Part shown: positions 42,907-51,012 of the stretch, piece by piece
Numbering within the stretch: the stretch's first letter is position 1
Layout of the letters: the number at the start of each line of letters is the position of its first letter
NCBI RefSeq assembly: GCF_004340965.1
Contig: NZ_SLYA01000002.1
Location: 62,001 to 126,000, forward strand
Direction: 5' to 3'
Source: Sphingomonas sp. PP-CE-1A-559
Lineage (GTDB): Bacteria; Pseudomonadota; Alphaproteobacteria; Sphingomonadales; Sphingomonadaceae
DNA length: 64,000 nucleotides
Program-made: the position numbers and the translations under genes
The notes under the pieces: generated by a model
Told to the model about the DNA's origin: nothing
Database searches by the model: none
What the model saw: the letters and a program-made list of their open reading frames with translations, nothing else

Positions 42907-43689
42907 ATGAGCGAGATCGACGAAAGCCGGGCGCCGTTGCTCGACCATCTGATCGAGCTGCGGCGGCGGCTGCTTTATTGCATCGCCGCGCTGGTCGTGA
43001 CGTTCGCGGTGGCGATGTATTTCGCCGAGAACATCTTCGGCTTCCTGGTTCATCCGCTGCTCGCAGCCGGCCAGAACAAGGTCATCTATACCGAGATTTT
43101 CGAGGCGTTCTTCGTCCAGATCAAGGTGGCGTTCTTCGCCGCGATGATGCTGTCGTTCCCGGTGATCGCGAACCAGGTGTGGCAGTTCGTCGCGCCCGGC
43201 CTGTACAAGAAGGAACGCGGCGCGCTGCTGCCGTTCATCCTCGCCACGCCGGTCCTGTTCCTCACCGGCGCCGCGATGGCCTATTACGTCGCGATCCCGA
43301 TGGCGCTGCACTTCCTGCTCGGTTTCGACGGCATGGTCGGTGGCATTCATCGCGAAGCGCTGCCGGCGATCGGCAACTACCTCTCGTTCACCATGCAGTT
43401 CCTTTTCGGCTTCGGCATCTCCTTCCTGCTGCCGGTCCTGCTGATGCTGCTGGAACGGGCAGGGATCGTCACGCGCAAGCAACTGATCGGCGCGCGTCGC
43501 TATGCGATCGTCGCGGCGTTCGCGATTGCGGCCGTGCTGACACCGCCGGATATCGGCTCGCAGCTGCTGCTCGCGATCCCGCTGGTGATCCTGTACGAAC
43601 TGGCGCTGATCGGGATCTGGTTCACCGAGCGTAGCCGGGCGAAGGCCAAGGCGGTCGAGGGCGATTCTACCGACATCGTCGAGGGCTGA
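42907..43689 (+). CDS. tatC: Twin-arginine translocase subunit TatC
   Basis: 260 residues, six membrane helices. The signal-peptide binding start APLLDHLIELRRRLLYCIAA is present, as are FFAAMMLSFPVIANQVWQFV, APGLYKKERGALLPF and TPPDIGSQLLLAIPLVILYE. It recognises the twin-arginine signal with TatB. Last gene of the operon; a strong symmetrical hairpin follows at 43731. Confidence 0.97.
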   Translation: MSEIDESRAPLLDHLIELRRRLLYCIAALVVTFAVAMYFAENIFGFLVHPLLAAGQNKVIYTEIFEAFFVQIKVAFFAAMMLSFPVIANQVWQFVAPGLYKKERGALLPFILATPVLFLTGAAMAYYVAIPMALHFLLGFDGMVGGIHREALPAIGNYLSFTMQFLFGFGISFLLPVLLMLLERAGIVTRKQLIGARRYAIVAAFAIAAVLTPPDIGSQLLLAIPLVILYELALIGIWFTERSRAKAKAVEGDSTDIVEG

Positions 43690-43730
43690 CCCAAGCCGCA
43701 GAGTCTATTTGAGAAGCAGAGCAGATATGA

Positions 43731-43766
43731 AAACGGGGCCCGGTGCATGTGCACCGGGCCCCGTTT
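43731..43766. terminator. Bidirectional terminator between tatC and the lipoprotein gene
   Basis: AAACGGGGCCCGGTGCA and its exact complement TGCACCGGGCCCCGTTT are separated by two bases, so 17 bp pair. The A run before and T run after make it work for both convergent genes. Confidence 0.9.
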
Positions 43767-43787
43767 CATTATCATAAGCGCAAAGGC

Positions 43788-43922
43788 TTACTTGGCGTTG
43801 TTCGCGGTCTTTGCGACGGTCTTGCCCGCCGAGCTCACGTCCTTGCCTGCGCCTTCGACCGTGTTGCATGCCGACACCATCAAAGCGCTGGCTACAATCG
43901 CCAGTCCAACCAACTTACGCAT
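43788..43922 (-). CDS. Entericidin A/B family lipoprotein
   Basis: 44 residues: MRKLVGLAIVASALMVSACN, then TVEGAGKDVSSAGKTVAKTA and NNAK. The lipobox VSAC gives a lipid-anchored peptide, and NTVEGAGKDVSSAGK is the entericidin signature. GGAGGAAG upstream of ATG 43922 is a strong ribosome site. A GGAACC-N15-CGTT site about 210 bases upstream on the same strand suggests control by the general stress sigma factor, whose genes start 2 kb away. The function of chromosomal entericidins is uncertain; a role in envelope stress or programmed lysis has been proposed. Confidence 0.85.
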   Translation of the reverse strand: MRKLVGLAIVASALMVSACNTVEGAGKDVSSAGKTVAKTANNAK

Positions 43923-44225
43923 GATACTTCCTCCAAGAAGGGCTTGAATGCCACGGGAGGGGGAATGTTCGGGGACGCCATTCGTTCCGCCGCTGGAACC
44001 AACGCACGGCAGGAAAAGGCTATTTTTGGAATAAAGGCCCGGCAGCATCACCAGGGGGGGGAGGGTGTGCTACCGGGCCTGTGTTCTGGATAGCGAGAGC
44101 GGGGGGGCATAAAGTCGCTATCCGAAGTGTAGAACGGTAACGGCGATGGTCGGTTCCCGCTTTTCTTCGAATCTATTCAATTAAATGCGTCGTCTGATAT
44201 GGATCAGTCGACTTTGCAAAAAGCC
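43923..44225. other. Intergenic region with a candidate EcfG promoter
   Basis: No gene is supported here. It has two G runs (44054-44060 and 44101-44107) and, on the minus strand, the promoter-like site at 44133-44157. It serves as the leader of the entericidin-like gene and the 3' flank of phyP. Confidence 0.5.
44133..44157 (-). promoter_or_regulatory. Candidate EcfG promoter for the entericidin-like gene
   Basis: Minus strand: GGAACC, 15 bases, CGTT, an exact match to both boxes of the alphaproteobacterial EcfG consensus at usual spacing. The predicted transcript runs left into the lipoprotein gene with a leader of about 200 bases. Confidence 0.6.
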
Positions 44226-45851
44226 TCAGTCGCGCCCCGTAATGGCGAAGGCGATCTCGTACGCGCCGACCAGTGGATCGTGGTGGAGAGGCGACCGCAA
44301 CTGGCGCGACAGGCCTTCCATGACGCGACCATAGCGCGACAAGGCCTCTCGGAACGCATCGCTCTCGACCAGCGCGCGCGAAACGACTCGGACAACCGCC
44401 CGGTCCGGTTTGTCGGCAAGCTTGTCGGCCGGCTTCACGACGATCCTGATCTGCGCCGCAGGATCGCAGCTCATCGCCAGTTCGATCGTCTCCGTCACCA
44501 GGAACGCCAGCGCAACCGCGACGTCCTGGTTGACCAGATACGGATCGATATCGAGCGTGATGCCCAGGCCGTGCGAGCGATCCGATGCGGTCGCGCGGAT
44601 ATTGGCGGAAAGCTCGCCGATCATCGTCCGCAAGTTCAGCCCACGGTTTTCCTCGAGCTCGGCAAAGTGGTTCCGGTGAACCACGGCCAGCGCATCGACG
44701 CGGCGCTGGATCGACGAATAGGCTGCAGTGGCGTCAGGGCTGGGGGCACTGCGGGCGTGAAAGTTGATCAGGCTGGAGATCACCTGAAGGTTGTTCTTCA
44801 CGCGGTGGTGCACCTCGCGGGTCAGCTTGGTCTGGCGCACCAGTCCTTCGGCAAGGCCGGCCTCGTGCAGCGCAACCGTCCGGCTGATCGACTGGAAGGT
44901 TTCCCCCAGTTCGCGAATTTCCTGTGCGGGCAGGGTGTGGACGGTGCCGAAGTCCAGTTCCTCGCCGGGCGTGAAAGCGGCGACCGCACCGCGCAGGCGG
45001 CGGAGCGGTCGGATCAGGAGCCGGTCGACCACGAACCACGCTATGCTCGCCGCGGCGATCCACATCAGCAGCGGCAACAGCATCGCCACGATCAGCGACG
45101 ACGTCACCGGTGCGCTGCGAATGCTCGTCCGCAACGCCAGCCCAGCGACGCCCAGTTCGGTCCGCATAGTCTCCATGCGATCGAGCGGTCGCTCGTCGGC
45201 AATCGTCTCGAGGTGAAGCGCGTCCTCGTCGAGCACGATCGCGCTGCTGAACGCGGACGCGCGCGTCGAGGGACGTCCGATCTTCTCCAGGAACGCGCGT
45301 GGGAAGAAGGCGCGGGCAGAGGTATCGCCGCTGGGGCCGGAAATCGCGAGGATCAGCCCATTGTCGGGGACGATCGCTGCCGCGACGGGCATGTTGTCCT
45401 GCCGCACGGTCACTGGGTTTGGTAGAGGCACGCCGCACAGGACATGGCCGGCGCGGTCGGTGATGATGAAGCGCGTACCGGCCGACGACTGCTGGGCGAA
45501 CACGCCCTGAGCGCGTGCGCAGCTTGGGGCATCGGCAGGATCGGTCCCCAGCGCGTTCACCGCAACCCGAAGCGCGGTCATGTCACCGACGAGTTCGATC
45601 GCGATGGCGCGGGCGCTCTCGTCCGCCGTCACGCGCAAGCGAGCACGCGCCTCTGCATCAGCCAATCGCGTCGTCTGCAACGTGGCAAACACCGCGATCA
45701 AGGCCAACGGCAATAGAGCCGCACTGATAATCAGGAAAAGCTTGGCGCCGGTGGGCAAACTGCCCATCGCGGACAGCAGGCGACGTTTATTTAGCGGCGC
45801 TGGCTCCGGGGAGATCGTATCTGGAGCGGTCACTATGGGCTCGCGGCCCAC
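44226..45851 (-). CDS. phyP: PhyP-like HisKA_2 sensor protein (negative regulator of PhyR)
   Basis: 541 residues from GTG 45851; GTG 45833 is an alternative. One membrane helix near residues 38-58, an extracytoplasmic domain, a second helix near 255-275, a HAMP-like linker and a HisKA_2 domain with EVHHRVKNNLQVISSLINFH (His about residue 346). The C-terminal catalytic domain is degenerate: where the N-box NELVTNA is expected it reads FLVTETIELAM, and no DxGxG box is visible. Sphingomonas melonis PhyP, encoded in the same locus, acts as a PhyR phosphatase and has such a degenerate domain, so I expect this protein to keep PhyR dephosphorylated without stress. It follows nepR by two bases. Confidence 0.8.
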   Translation of the reverse strand: MGREPIVTAPDTISPEPAPLNKRRLLSAMGSLPTGAKLFLIISAALLPLALIAVFATLQTTRLADAEARARLRVTADESARAIAIELVGDMTALRVAVNALGTDPADAPSCARAQGVFAQQSSAGTRFIITDRAGHVLCGVPLPNPVTVRQDNMPVAAAIVPDNGLILAISGPSGDTSARAFFPRAFLEKIGRPSTRASAFSSAIVLDEDALHLETIADERPLDRMETMRTELGVAGLALRTSIRSAPVTSSLIVAMLLPLLMWIAAASIAWFVVDRLLIRPLRRLRGAVAAFTPGEELDFGTVHTLPAQEIRELGETFQSISRTVALHEAGLAEGLVRQTKLTREVHHRVKNNLQVISSLINFHARSAPSPDATAAYSSIQRRVDALAVVHRNHFAELEENRGLNLRTMIGELSANIRATASDRSHGLGITLDIDPYLVNQDVAVALAFLVTETIELAMSCDPAAQIRIVVKPADKLADKPDRAVVRVVSRALVESDAFREALSRYGRVMEGLSRQLRSPLHHDPLVGAYEIAFAITGRD

Positions 45852-45853
45852 CG

Positions 45854-46018
45854 TCAGTCCAGCTTGCCGAGGAGTTCGAGAAGGTCGTCCGGGATCGTCT
45901 CGTCCACGGTCTTCTGATACACCGAGCGCAACGCCGAACCCATTTGTTGGTCCTTATCAGGGACCTTGGCGGGTTTCGTTGCAGGCACTGTCTTCTCCGT
46001 GTCGTGGCCCAAACTCAA
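45854..46018 (-). CDS. nepR: Anti-sigma factor NepR
   Basis: 54 residues from TTG 46018, with GGGGGAAG just upstream; the frame runs further to 46045. The C-terminal core MGSALRSVYQKTVDETIPDD followed by LLELLGKLD is the NepR signature, forming two helices that hold EcfG. Phosphorylated PhyR takes NepR away by mimicking the sigma factor. An EcfG-type site lies upstream at 46112-46136, so the gene is probably autoregulated. It is divergent from phyR and cotranscribed with phyP. Confidence 0.9.
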   Translation of the reverse strand: MSLGHDTEKTVPATKPAKVPDKDQQMGSALRSVYQKTVDETIPDDLLELLGKLD

Positions 46019-46111
46019 AACTTCCCCCTGCACGACGCAAACCAATATGTGATGACGAGCAAAACTGCGCCCATGGGCACCGGACTACATACTCGCGAAA
46101 GATGTTCGTGA

Positions 46112-46136
46112 AACCAAATAGCGTCTGGATGGTTCC
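46112..46136 (-). promoter_or_regulatory. Candidate EcfG promoter for nepR-phyP
   Basis: Minus strand: GGAACC, 15 bases, GGTT, about 94 bases before the nepR start. EcfG-dependent expression of nepR is established in other alphaproteobacteria, which supports the reading. Confidence 0.65.
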
Positions 46137-46290
46137 ACACCCGAGCGAAAAATACGCATCTCCGCTCGATCGCGGCCTATATCTGGCGGCGATGGCGTGG
46201 ACACGGGGCATTTTCGACCGACACCATTGCAATGACGCGAGCCACCCGACACATGAGGGGCCGCGTAGGATCAGGGAGTATTCGTTACCC

Positions 46291-47094
46291 ATGTCTCTTG
46301 GACAGCAACTTGCACCGCACCTTCCATTTTTGCGGCGCTATGGCCGGGCCCTGACCGGCAGCCAGATGCACGGCGACAAATATGTGCGCGCCACGCTCGA
46401 GGCGATCGTCGCCGCACCCGAAGAATTTCCCCGCGACGTCGATCCGCGCCTCGGTCTCTATCGGATGTTCCAGGCGATCTGGAATTCGGCGAACTTCGAC
46501 GAGGTCGCTGACGAGACTGCGACCGATTCCGAAGGTCACGAAGCCGTTGCCCGTGCGCGGCTGGCGCGGATGACGCCGCTGTCGCGTCAGGCCTTGCTGC
46601 TGACCGCGATGGAAGGTTTCACACCCGAAGACGCGGCGTATCTGATCGAGGTCGATACCAGCGAAGTCGACGATCTGGTCGCGGATGCGCTGTCCGAGAT
46701 CGAAAACCAGACCCGCGCCAAGGTCCTCATCATCGAGGACGAGCCGATCATCGCGATGGATATCGAGACGATCGTCCGCGATCTTGGTCACGACGTTACC
46801 GGCGTTGCGGTCACGCGTGACGAAGCCGTCGCGCTGGCGATGGAAATGCGTCCCGGTCTCGTTCTTGCGGACATCCAGCTCGCCGACGACAGTTCGGGCA
46901 TCGACGCGGTCAAGGACATCCTGGCCGAATTCGAGGTCCCGGTGATCTTCATCACCGCGTTCCCCGAGCGTCTGCTGACCGGCGAGCGTCCCGAGCCGAC
47001 GTTCCTGATCACCAAGCCGTTCCAGCGTTCGACCGTGAAGGCCGCGATCAGCCAGGCGCTGTTCTTCGACCAAGCGACCGTCCCGACCGCCTGA
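46291..47094 (+). CDS. phyR: General stress response regulator PhyR
   Basis: 267 residues with two domains. Residues about 1-135 are an EcfG-like sigma domain (MSLGQQLAPHLPFLRRYGRA, TPLSRQALLLTAMEGFTPED) that lacks DNA-binding residues. Residues about 140-267 form a receiver with the acidic pocket VLIIEDEPIIAMD, the phosphorylation Asp in LVLADIQLADDSSG, Thr in VIFITAF and Lys in FLITKPFQRS. When phosphorylated it binds NepR and frees EcfG. AGGGAG lies 12 bases before ATG 46291. Upstream in-frame sequence is not coding. Confidence 0.95.
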   Translation: MSLGQQLAPHLPFLRRYGRALTGSQMHGDKYVRATLEAIVAAPEEFPRDVDPRLGLYRMFQAIWNSANFDEVADETATDSEGHEAVARARLARMTPLSRQALLLTAMEGFTPEDAAYLIEVDTSEVDDLVADALSEIENQTRAKVLIIEDEPIIAMDIETIVRDLGHDVTGVAVTRDEAVALAMEMRPGLVLADIQLADDSSGIDAVKDILAEFEVPVIFITAFPERLLTGERPEPTFLITKPFQRSTVKAAISQALFFDQATVPTA

Positions 47095-47169
47095 AGGCGG
47101 CAATGCGTATCGGGTTCGTGACCGCAAGACGGTTACGGACCCAAAACGTTTTTCGCGAGTTTGGTGATT

Positions 47170-47307
47170 ATGGCTGATCCGAACGAACCAATTCATATCG
47201 ATACCGAGGATGCACGGGCTGGCGCCACGCCGCACATGACCCGCTACATCCTGGCGATCTCCCTCGTCTTGGTCATTGTTATCTTTGGCTTTATAATCCT
47301 GCGCTGA
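47170..47307 (+). CDS. 45-residue membrane protein between phyR and ecfG
   Basis: Short gene: MADPNEPIHIDTEDARAGAT, then PHMTRYILAISLVLVIVIFG and FIILR. A soluble acidic start is followed by one membrane helix of about 20 residues. No known family. It sits in the stress locus, 75 bases after phyR and 97 before ecfG on the same strand, and is thus likely cotranscribed with one of them. TTTGGTGATT before the ATG has no strong ribosome site. Confidence 0.6.
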   Translation: MADPNEPIHIDTEDARAGATPHMTRYILAISLVLVIVIFGFIILR

Positions 47308-47320
47308 GCCGGATTATGAG

Positions 47321-47347
47321 CAGGTCGCTGGTATTTCCCGCGACCTG
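47321..47347. other. Stem-loop upstream of ecfG
   Basis: CAGGTCGC and GCGACCTG pair perfectly over 8 bp around an 11-base loop, between the small membrane protein and ecfG. No T run follows. It could be a regulatory leader structure or a weak transcript end. Confidence 0.35.
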
Positions 47348-47403
47348 TGCCTATGTCTGTCGTCCGCGTACGGCAGTGTTTTATCGGGATTGATCGGATT
47401 ACC

Positions 47404-48051
47404 ATGACCCAGCCTGCTTCGCCCGTGGATGACGAAATCGAGAACGTTGTCGAGCCGGTCGAGCATGTTTCCTTGTCGGATGCCGAGTTCAAGGTTCAGC
47501 TTGCCCAGGTGATCCCACATTTGCGCGCGTTCGGTCGCTCGTTGTCGGGTAGCCGTGATTTAGCCGACGATCTCGTGCAGGAAACGCTGCTCAAGGCCTG
47601 GGCCGCACGTCTTCGATTCCAGGCCGGGACGAACATGCGGGCGTGGACGTTCATCATTCTTCGCAACCTGTATCTGTCGCAGATGCGGCGTGCGCGCTTC
47701 AAGGGCGAGTGGGACGATCTGGTCGCAGACCGTATCCTCGCTGCGCCTGCGAGCCAGGATCGTCACGTCGAGCTGGGCGATATGCAGCGTGCGTTGATGC
47801 ATCTCCCTCAGCCGCAGCGTGAAGCGCTGATTCTGGTCGGTGCGGGTGGCTTTGCGTATGAAGAGGCGGCAGAGATCTGCAGCGTTGCCGTGGGCACGAT
47901 CAAGAGCCGTGTTGCGCGTGGTCGCGTTGCGCTCGAAACGATCCTCACCGATGGTTCGCTACCATCGCGACGCGATCACGAGACGGATACGAGCAAAACC
48001 GCACTTGATTCCATCATGGGCGATGTCGAAGAACTCAGCCGCGGTCGCTAA
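47404..48051 (+). CDS. ecfG: General stress sigma factor EcfG
   Basis: 215 residues, an ECF sigma factor of the EcfG group. Region 2 is LRAFGRSLSGSRDLADDLVQ followed by ETLLKAWAARLRFQAGTNMR; region 4 is LPQPQREALILVGAGGFAYE followed by EAAEICSVAVGTIKSRVARG. It directs polymerase to GGAAC/CGTT promoters under stress. ATG 47404 (MTQPASPVDDEIENV) is chosen over the ATG at 47347 because GGAT is close by and the family starts this way. The C-terminal tail after region 4 is longer than in other ECF factors. Confidence 0.93.
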   Translation: MTQPASPVDDEIENVVEPVEHVSLSDAEFKVQLAQVIPHLRAFGRSLSGSRDLADDLVQETLLKAWAARLRFQAGTNMRAWTFIILRNLYLSQMRRARFKGEWDDLVADRILAAPASQDRHVELGDMQRALMHLPQPQREALILVGAGGFAYEEAAEICSVAVGTIKSRVARGRVALETILTDGSLPSRRDHETDTSKTALDSIMGDVEELSRGR

Positions 48052-48076
48052 ACTCGACTGACGAATGCCGCATCGC

Positions 48077-48259
48077 TCAGTTGAGGCGATGCGGCATGGC
48101 GTCCAGACGGCGCAACATCATCATCATATCGTCGGGTACCGAGTGCGTGTCGTCGAACGCGCCACGCAGCGCGTGACCGATCACGTCCGTCGCGCGGGGG
48201 TGGCGCACGACCTGCTGGCCGTTCTCTTCGCGCCTGATCGTGAGGAATGCGTAAGTCAT
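48077..48259 (-). CDS. 60-residue conserved-looking small protein next to the stress locus
   Basis: MTYAFLTIRREENGQQVVRH, then PRATDVIGHALRGAFDDTHS and VPDDMMMMLRRLDAMPHRLN. It is soluble and mildly basic, with a run of four Met. I do not recognise a domain. It is convergent with ecfG (25 bases between the stops) and divergent from glnE. Upstream frame continues, but the first sensible start is ATG 48259. No EcfG site is seen in front of it. Confidence 0.6.
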   Translation of the reverse strand: MTYAFLTIRREENGQQVVRHPRATDVIGHALRGAFDDTHSVPDDMMMMLRRLDAMPHRLN

Positions 48260-48335
48260 GTTCGCTACAACGGGCCAATAGCGTTTTCGTTGCTTTATCG
48301 TGACACGCGTAGGCAGCGGATTATAGCGATGTCGC

Positions 48336-51011
48336 ATGGCTTTAGTCTCACCTGAACTGGCGATAAACGCCGCGCTCGACCGCGCAAGACTTTGGTCCCC
48401 ATTCCTGGCGATGGTCCTCAACCGTGAGCCGGACTTGGCGCGATCGCTGGCGGCCGGAAAGCTGGACCTCTCCGTGTCGAGTGCCGAAGCCGACATGCCG
48501 GTCGCGCGTCGCCTGCGCATCGAACGGCGCGCGATGGCGCTCAACGTCGCGATCGGCGACCTGGCCGGCGTTCTCGATCTCACCGCCGTGACCGGCGCGC
48601 TGACCCGCTTTGCCGACTATGCGCTCGACACCGCGATCCGCACCGCGATGGAGGAACGGACCCCTGGCGCCGAACCACGCGGCTTCGTCGCGATCGCGCT
48701 CGGCAAGCAGGGCAGCCGCGAACTCAATTATTCGTCGGACATCGATCCGATCCTGTTGTTCGACCCGGCGACGCTGCCCCGGCGTCCGCGCGAGGAGCCG
48801 GAAGAAGCGGCGGTGCGGATCGGCAAGCGAGTCGTCGAACTGCTCCAGGCGCGTGATGGCGACGGCTATGTCCTGCGCGTCGACCTCCGCCTGCGGCCAT
48901 CGCCCGAGATCACGCCGATCGCGCTGCCGGTCGATGCGGCGATCGGCTATTATGAGGCACAGGCGCTGCCTTGGGAACGTGCCGCGTTCATTCGAGCGCG
49001 TGCGGCGGCCGGTGACATCGCGCTAGGCCAGCGATTTCTCGACGCGATCCGTCCGTTCGTCTGGCGTCGCGCGCTCGATTTCGGCGCGATCGGCGAAATC
49101 CGCGGTATTTCCGCCCGGATCCGCGATCATCATTCACAAGGCCAGGCATTCGGCCCCGGCTATGACCTGAAGCGCGGTCGTGGCGGCATCCGCGAGGCCG
49201 AGTTCTTCGCGCAGATCCATCAGCTGATCCACGGCGGTCGCGATCCCGCCCTGCGCGCGCCTGCCACCCGCGATGCACTCGCCCGGCTGGCCGAAGCAGG
49301 ATGGATCGGCACAGACGAATCGACGGCACTGATCGAGGGCTACACGCTGCTCCGGACGATCGAGCACCGCGTCCAGATGATCGACGATCGCCAGACGCAC
49401 GCCTTGCCGACCGGTGAGGCGCTAGACCGCATGGCGAAACTGCACGGGCTGGACGATTCGGGCGCGCTGCTAGCCTTGCTCGAACCTCGTGTCACGGCGA
49501 CCGGCCGGATCTACGATGCGCTCGACGATACCGTCCGCCCCGCCTTCTCCCATGACGCGGTGACGCTGGAAGCCGACCTCGCCGAGGCGGGCTTCGACGA
49601 GCCCGAATCGGCACGTCGGCGGATCGAGGCATGGCGAGGGGGCGCCTATCCCGCGCTGCGCAGTCCGGCCGCGCGTGAGGCACTGGAGGCGGTGTTGCCT
49701 ACGCTCGTCCCCGCGCTGGCGACCGCGCCCGTCCCGCAGGCGGCGCTTCTCCGATTGGACGCATTGCTCGAACGCCTGCCGAGTGCGATCAACATCTTCC
49801 GCTTGTTGGAGGCGCGACCGGGCTTGGCGACGTTGCTTGCCGCCATCCTTAGCCATGCTCCGACGCTCGCGGATGATCTCGGTCGCCGCCCCGACCTGCT
49901 TGACGGACTGATCGATGCGACCGCGTTCGAACCCGTCGGCGACGTCGCCGCGCTCGAAGCCATCATGCGTGCGGGCGAGGCGGGCGGCGACTATCAGTCT
50001 CGGCTCGATCACGTCCGGCGCGTCGTCGGCGAGCTTCGATTCGCGCTCGGGGCACAGATCGTCGCTGGCGTGTCCGATCCGCTAGACGTCGCGGCGGGCT
50101 ATGCGCGCGTCGCGGAGGCGGCGATCGGCGTCCTCGCAACCGCGACGATAGAGGAGTTCGCCAAGGTCCATGGCCGCGTGCCGGACAGCGAACTCGTCGT
50201 GCTGGCGCTAGGTCGAATGGGTGGCGCGATGCTCACCCACGCGTCCGATCTCGATCTCATCTATCTGTTTACGGGCGATTTTGCCGCAGAGTCCGATGGC
50301 CCCAAACCGCTTGGCGCAACGCTCTATTATAATCGTCTCGCACAGCGGCTGACCGGCGCTCTGTCGGTCGCGACCGCAGCAGGCCCGCTGTACCAGATCG
50401 ACACCCGGTTGCGGCCATCGGGCGGGCAGGGGCCACTGGTCGTCACGCTCGACAGCTTCGCCCGCTACCAGCGCGAGGATGCCTGGACCTGGGAGCACAT
50501 GGCGCTCACCCGCGCCCGCCCGGTATTCGGATCGGCCGTAGCTCGGGATGCGGTGGCGGCGATCGTCCGCGGCGTGCTCGAAGGTGATCGCCCGGCTCGC
50601 GACGTGATCGCCGACGCGCGAACGATGCGGAGCGACATGGCCGCGCACAAACCGCCCAAGGGCGCACTCGACGCCAAGCTGCTTCCCGGTGGCCTCGTCG
50701 ATCTCGAATTCGCGACCCATGTCGTCCAGCTCGTGAACAAGGCCGGGTTCGATCCCAATCTAGGCGGCGCGATCGATGCATTGATCCGGGAGGAGCTGGT
50801 CCCGCCGTCACTTCGACCGGCGCACGACGTCCTCACGCGTTTGCTCGTGACGTTGCGGCTCGTCGCACCCGATGCCGCGCCGCCAGGGCATGCCACGGAG
50901 GATCTCATCGCCCGCGCGATCGGCGTGACGGACTGGCCGGCGGTGGTTGCCACGCTCGAAACGACGCGGCAGGAGGTCCGCCAGTTCTGGGCGCAGGTGA
51001 CGGGAGAGTAG
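48336..51011 (+). CDS. glnE: Bifunctional glutamine synthetase adenylyltransferase/adenylyl-removing enzyme
   Basis: 891 residues. It adenylylates and deadenylylates glutamine synthetase in response to PII. Two nucleotidyltransferase domains are present, each with its metal motif: GKQGSRELNYSSDIDPILLF (adenylyl-removing) and GRMGGAMLTHASDLDLIYLF (adenylylating). Other markers are RVDLRLRPSPEITPIALPVD, KRGRGGIREAEFFAQIHQLI, YQIDTRLRPSGGQGPLVV and LLPGGLVDLEFATHVVQLV. Slightly shorter than the E. coli protein. bcp starts one base after its stop. Confidence 0.96.
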   Translation: MALVSPELAINAALDRARLWSPFLAMVLNREPDLARSLAAGKLDLSVSSAEADMPVARRLRIERRAMALNVAIGDLAGVLDLTAVTGALTRFADYALDTAIRTAMEERTPGAEPRGFVAIALGKQGSRELNYSSDIDPILLFDPATLPRRPREEPEEAAVRIGKRVVELLQARDGDGYVLRVDLRLRPSPEITPIALPVDAAIGYYEAQALPWERAAFIRARAAAGDIALGQRFLDAIRPFVWRRALDFGAIGEIRGISARIRDHHSQGQAFGPGYDLKRGRGGIREAEFFAQIHQLIHGGRDPALRAPATRDALARLAEAGWIGTDESTALIEGYTLLRTIEHRVQMIDDRQTHALPTGEALDRMAKLHGLDDSGALLALLEPRVTATGRIYDALDDTVRPAFSHDAVTLEADLAEAGFDEPESARRRIEAWRGGAYPALRSPAAREALEAVLPTLVPALATAPVPQAALLRLDALLERLPSAINIFRLLEARPGLATLLAAILSHAPTLADDLGRRPDLLDGLIDATAFEPVGDVAALEAIMRAGEAGGDYQSRLDHVRRVVGELRFALGAQIVAGVSDPLDVAAGYARVAEAAIGVLATATIEEFAKVHGRVPDSELVVLALGRMGGAMLTHASDLDLIYLFTGDFAAESDGPKPLGATLYYNRLAQRLTGALSVATAAGPLYQIDTRLRPSGGQGPLVVTLDSFARYQREDAWTWEHMALTRARPVFGSAVARDAVAAIVRGVLEGDRPARDVIADARTMRSDMAAHKPPKGALDAKLLPGGLVDLEFATHVVQLVNKAGFDPNLGGAIDALIREELVPPSLRPAHDVLTRLLVTLRLVAPDAAPPGHATEDLIARAIGVTDWPAVVATLETTRQEVRQFWAQVTGE

Positions 51012-51012
51012 G

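Noticed and set aside
44199..45425. A 408-residue plus-strand frame opposite phyP
   Set aside because: Arg/His/Gln-rich shadow of the phyP gene, whose histidine kinase motifs are clear on the minus strand.
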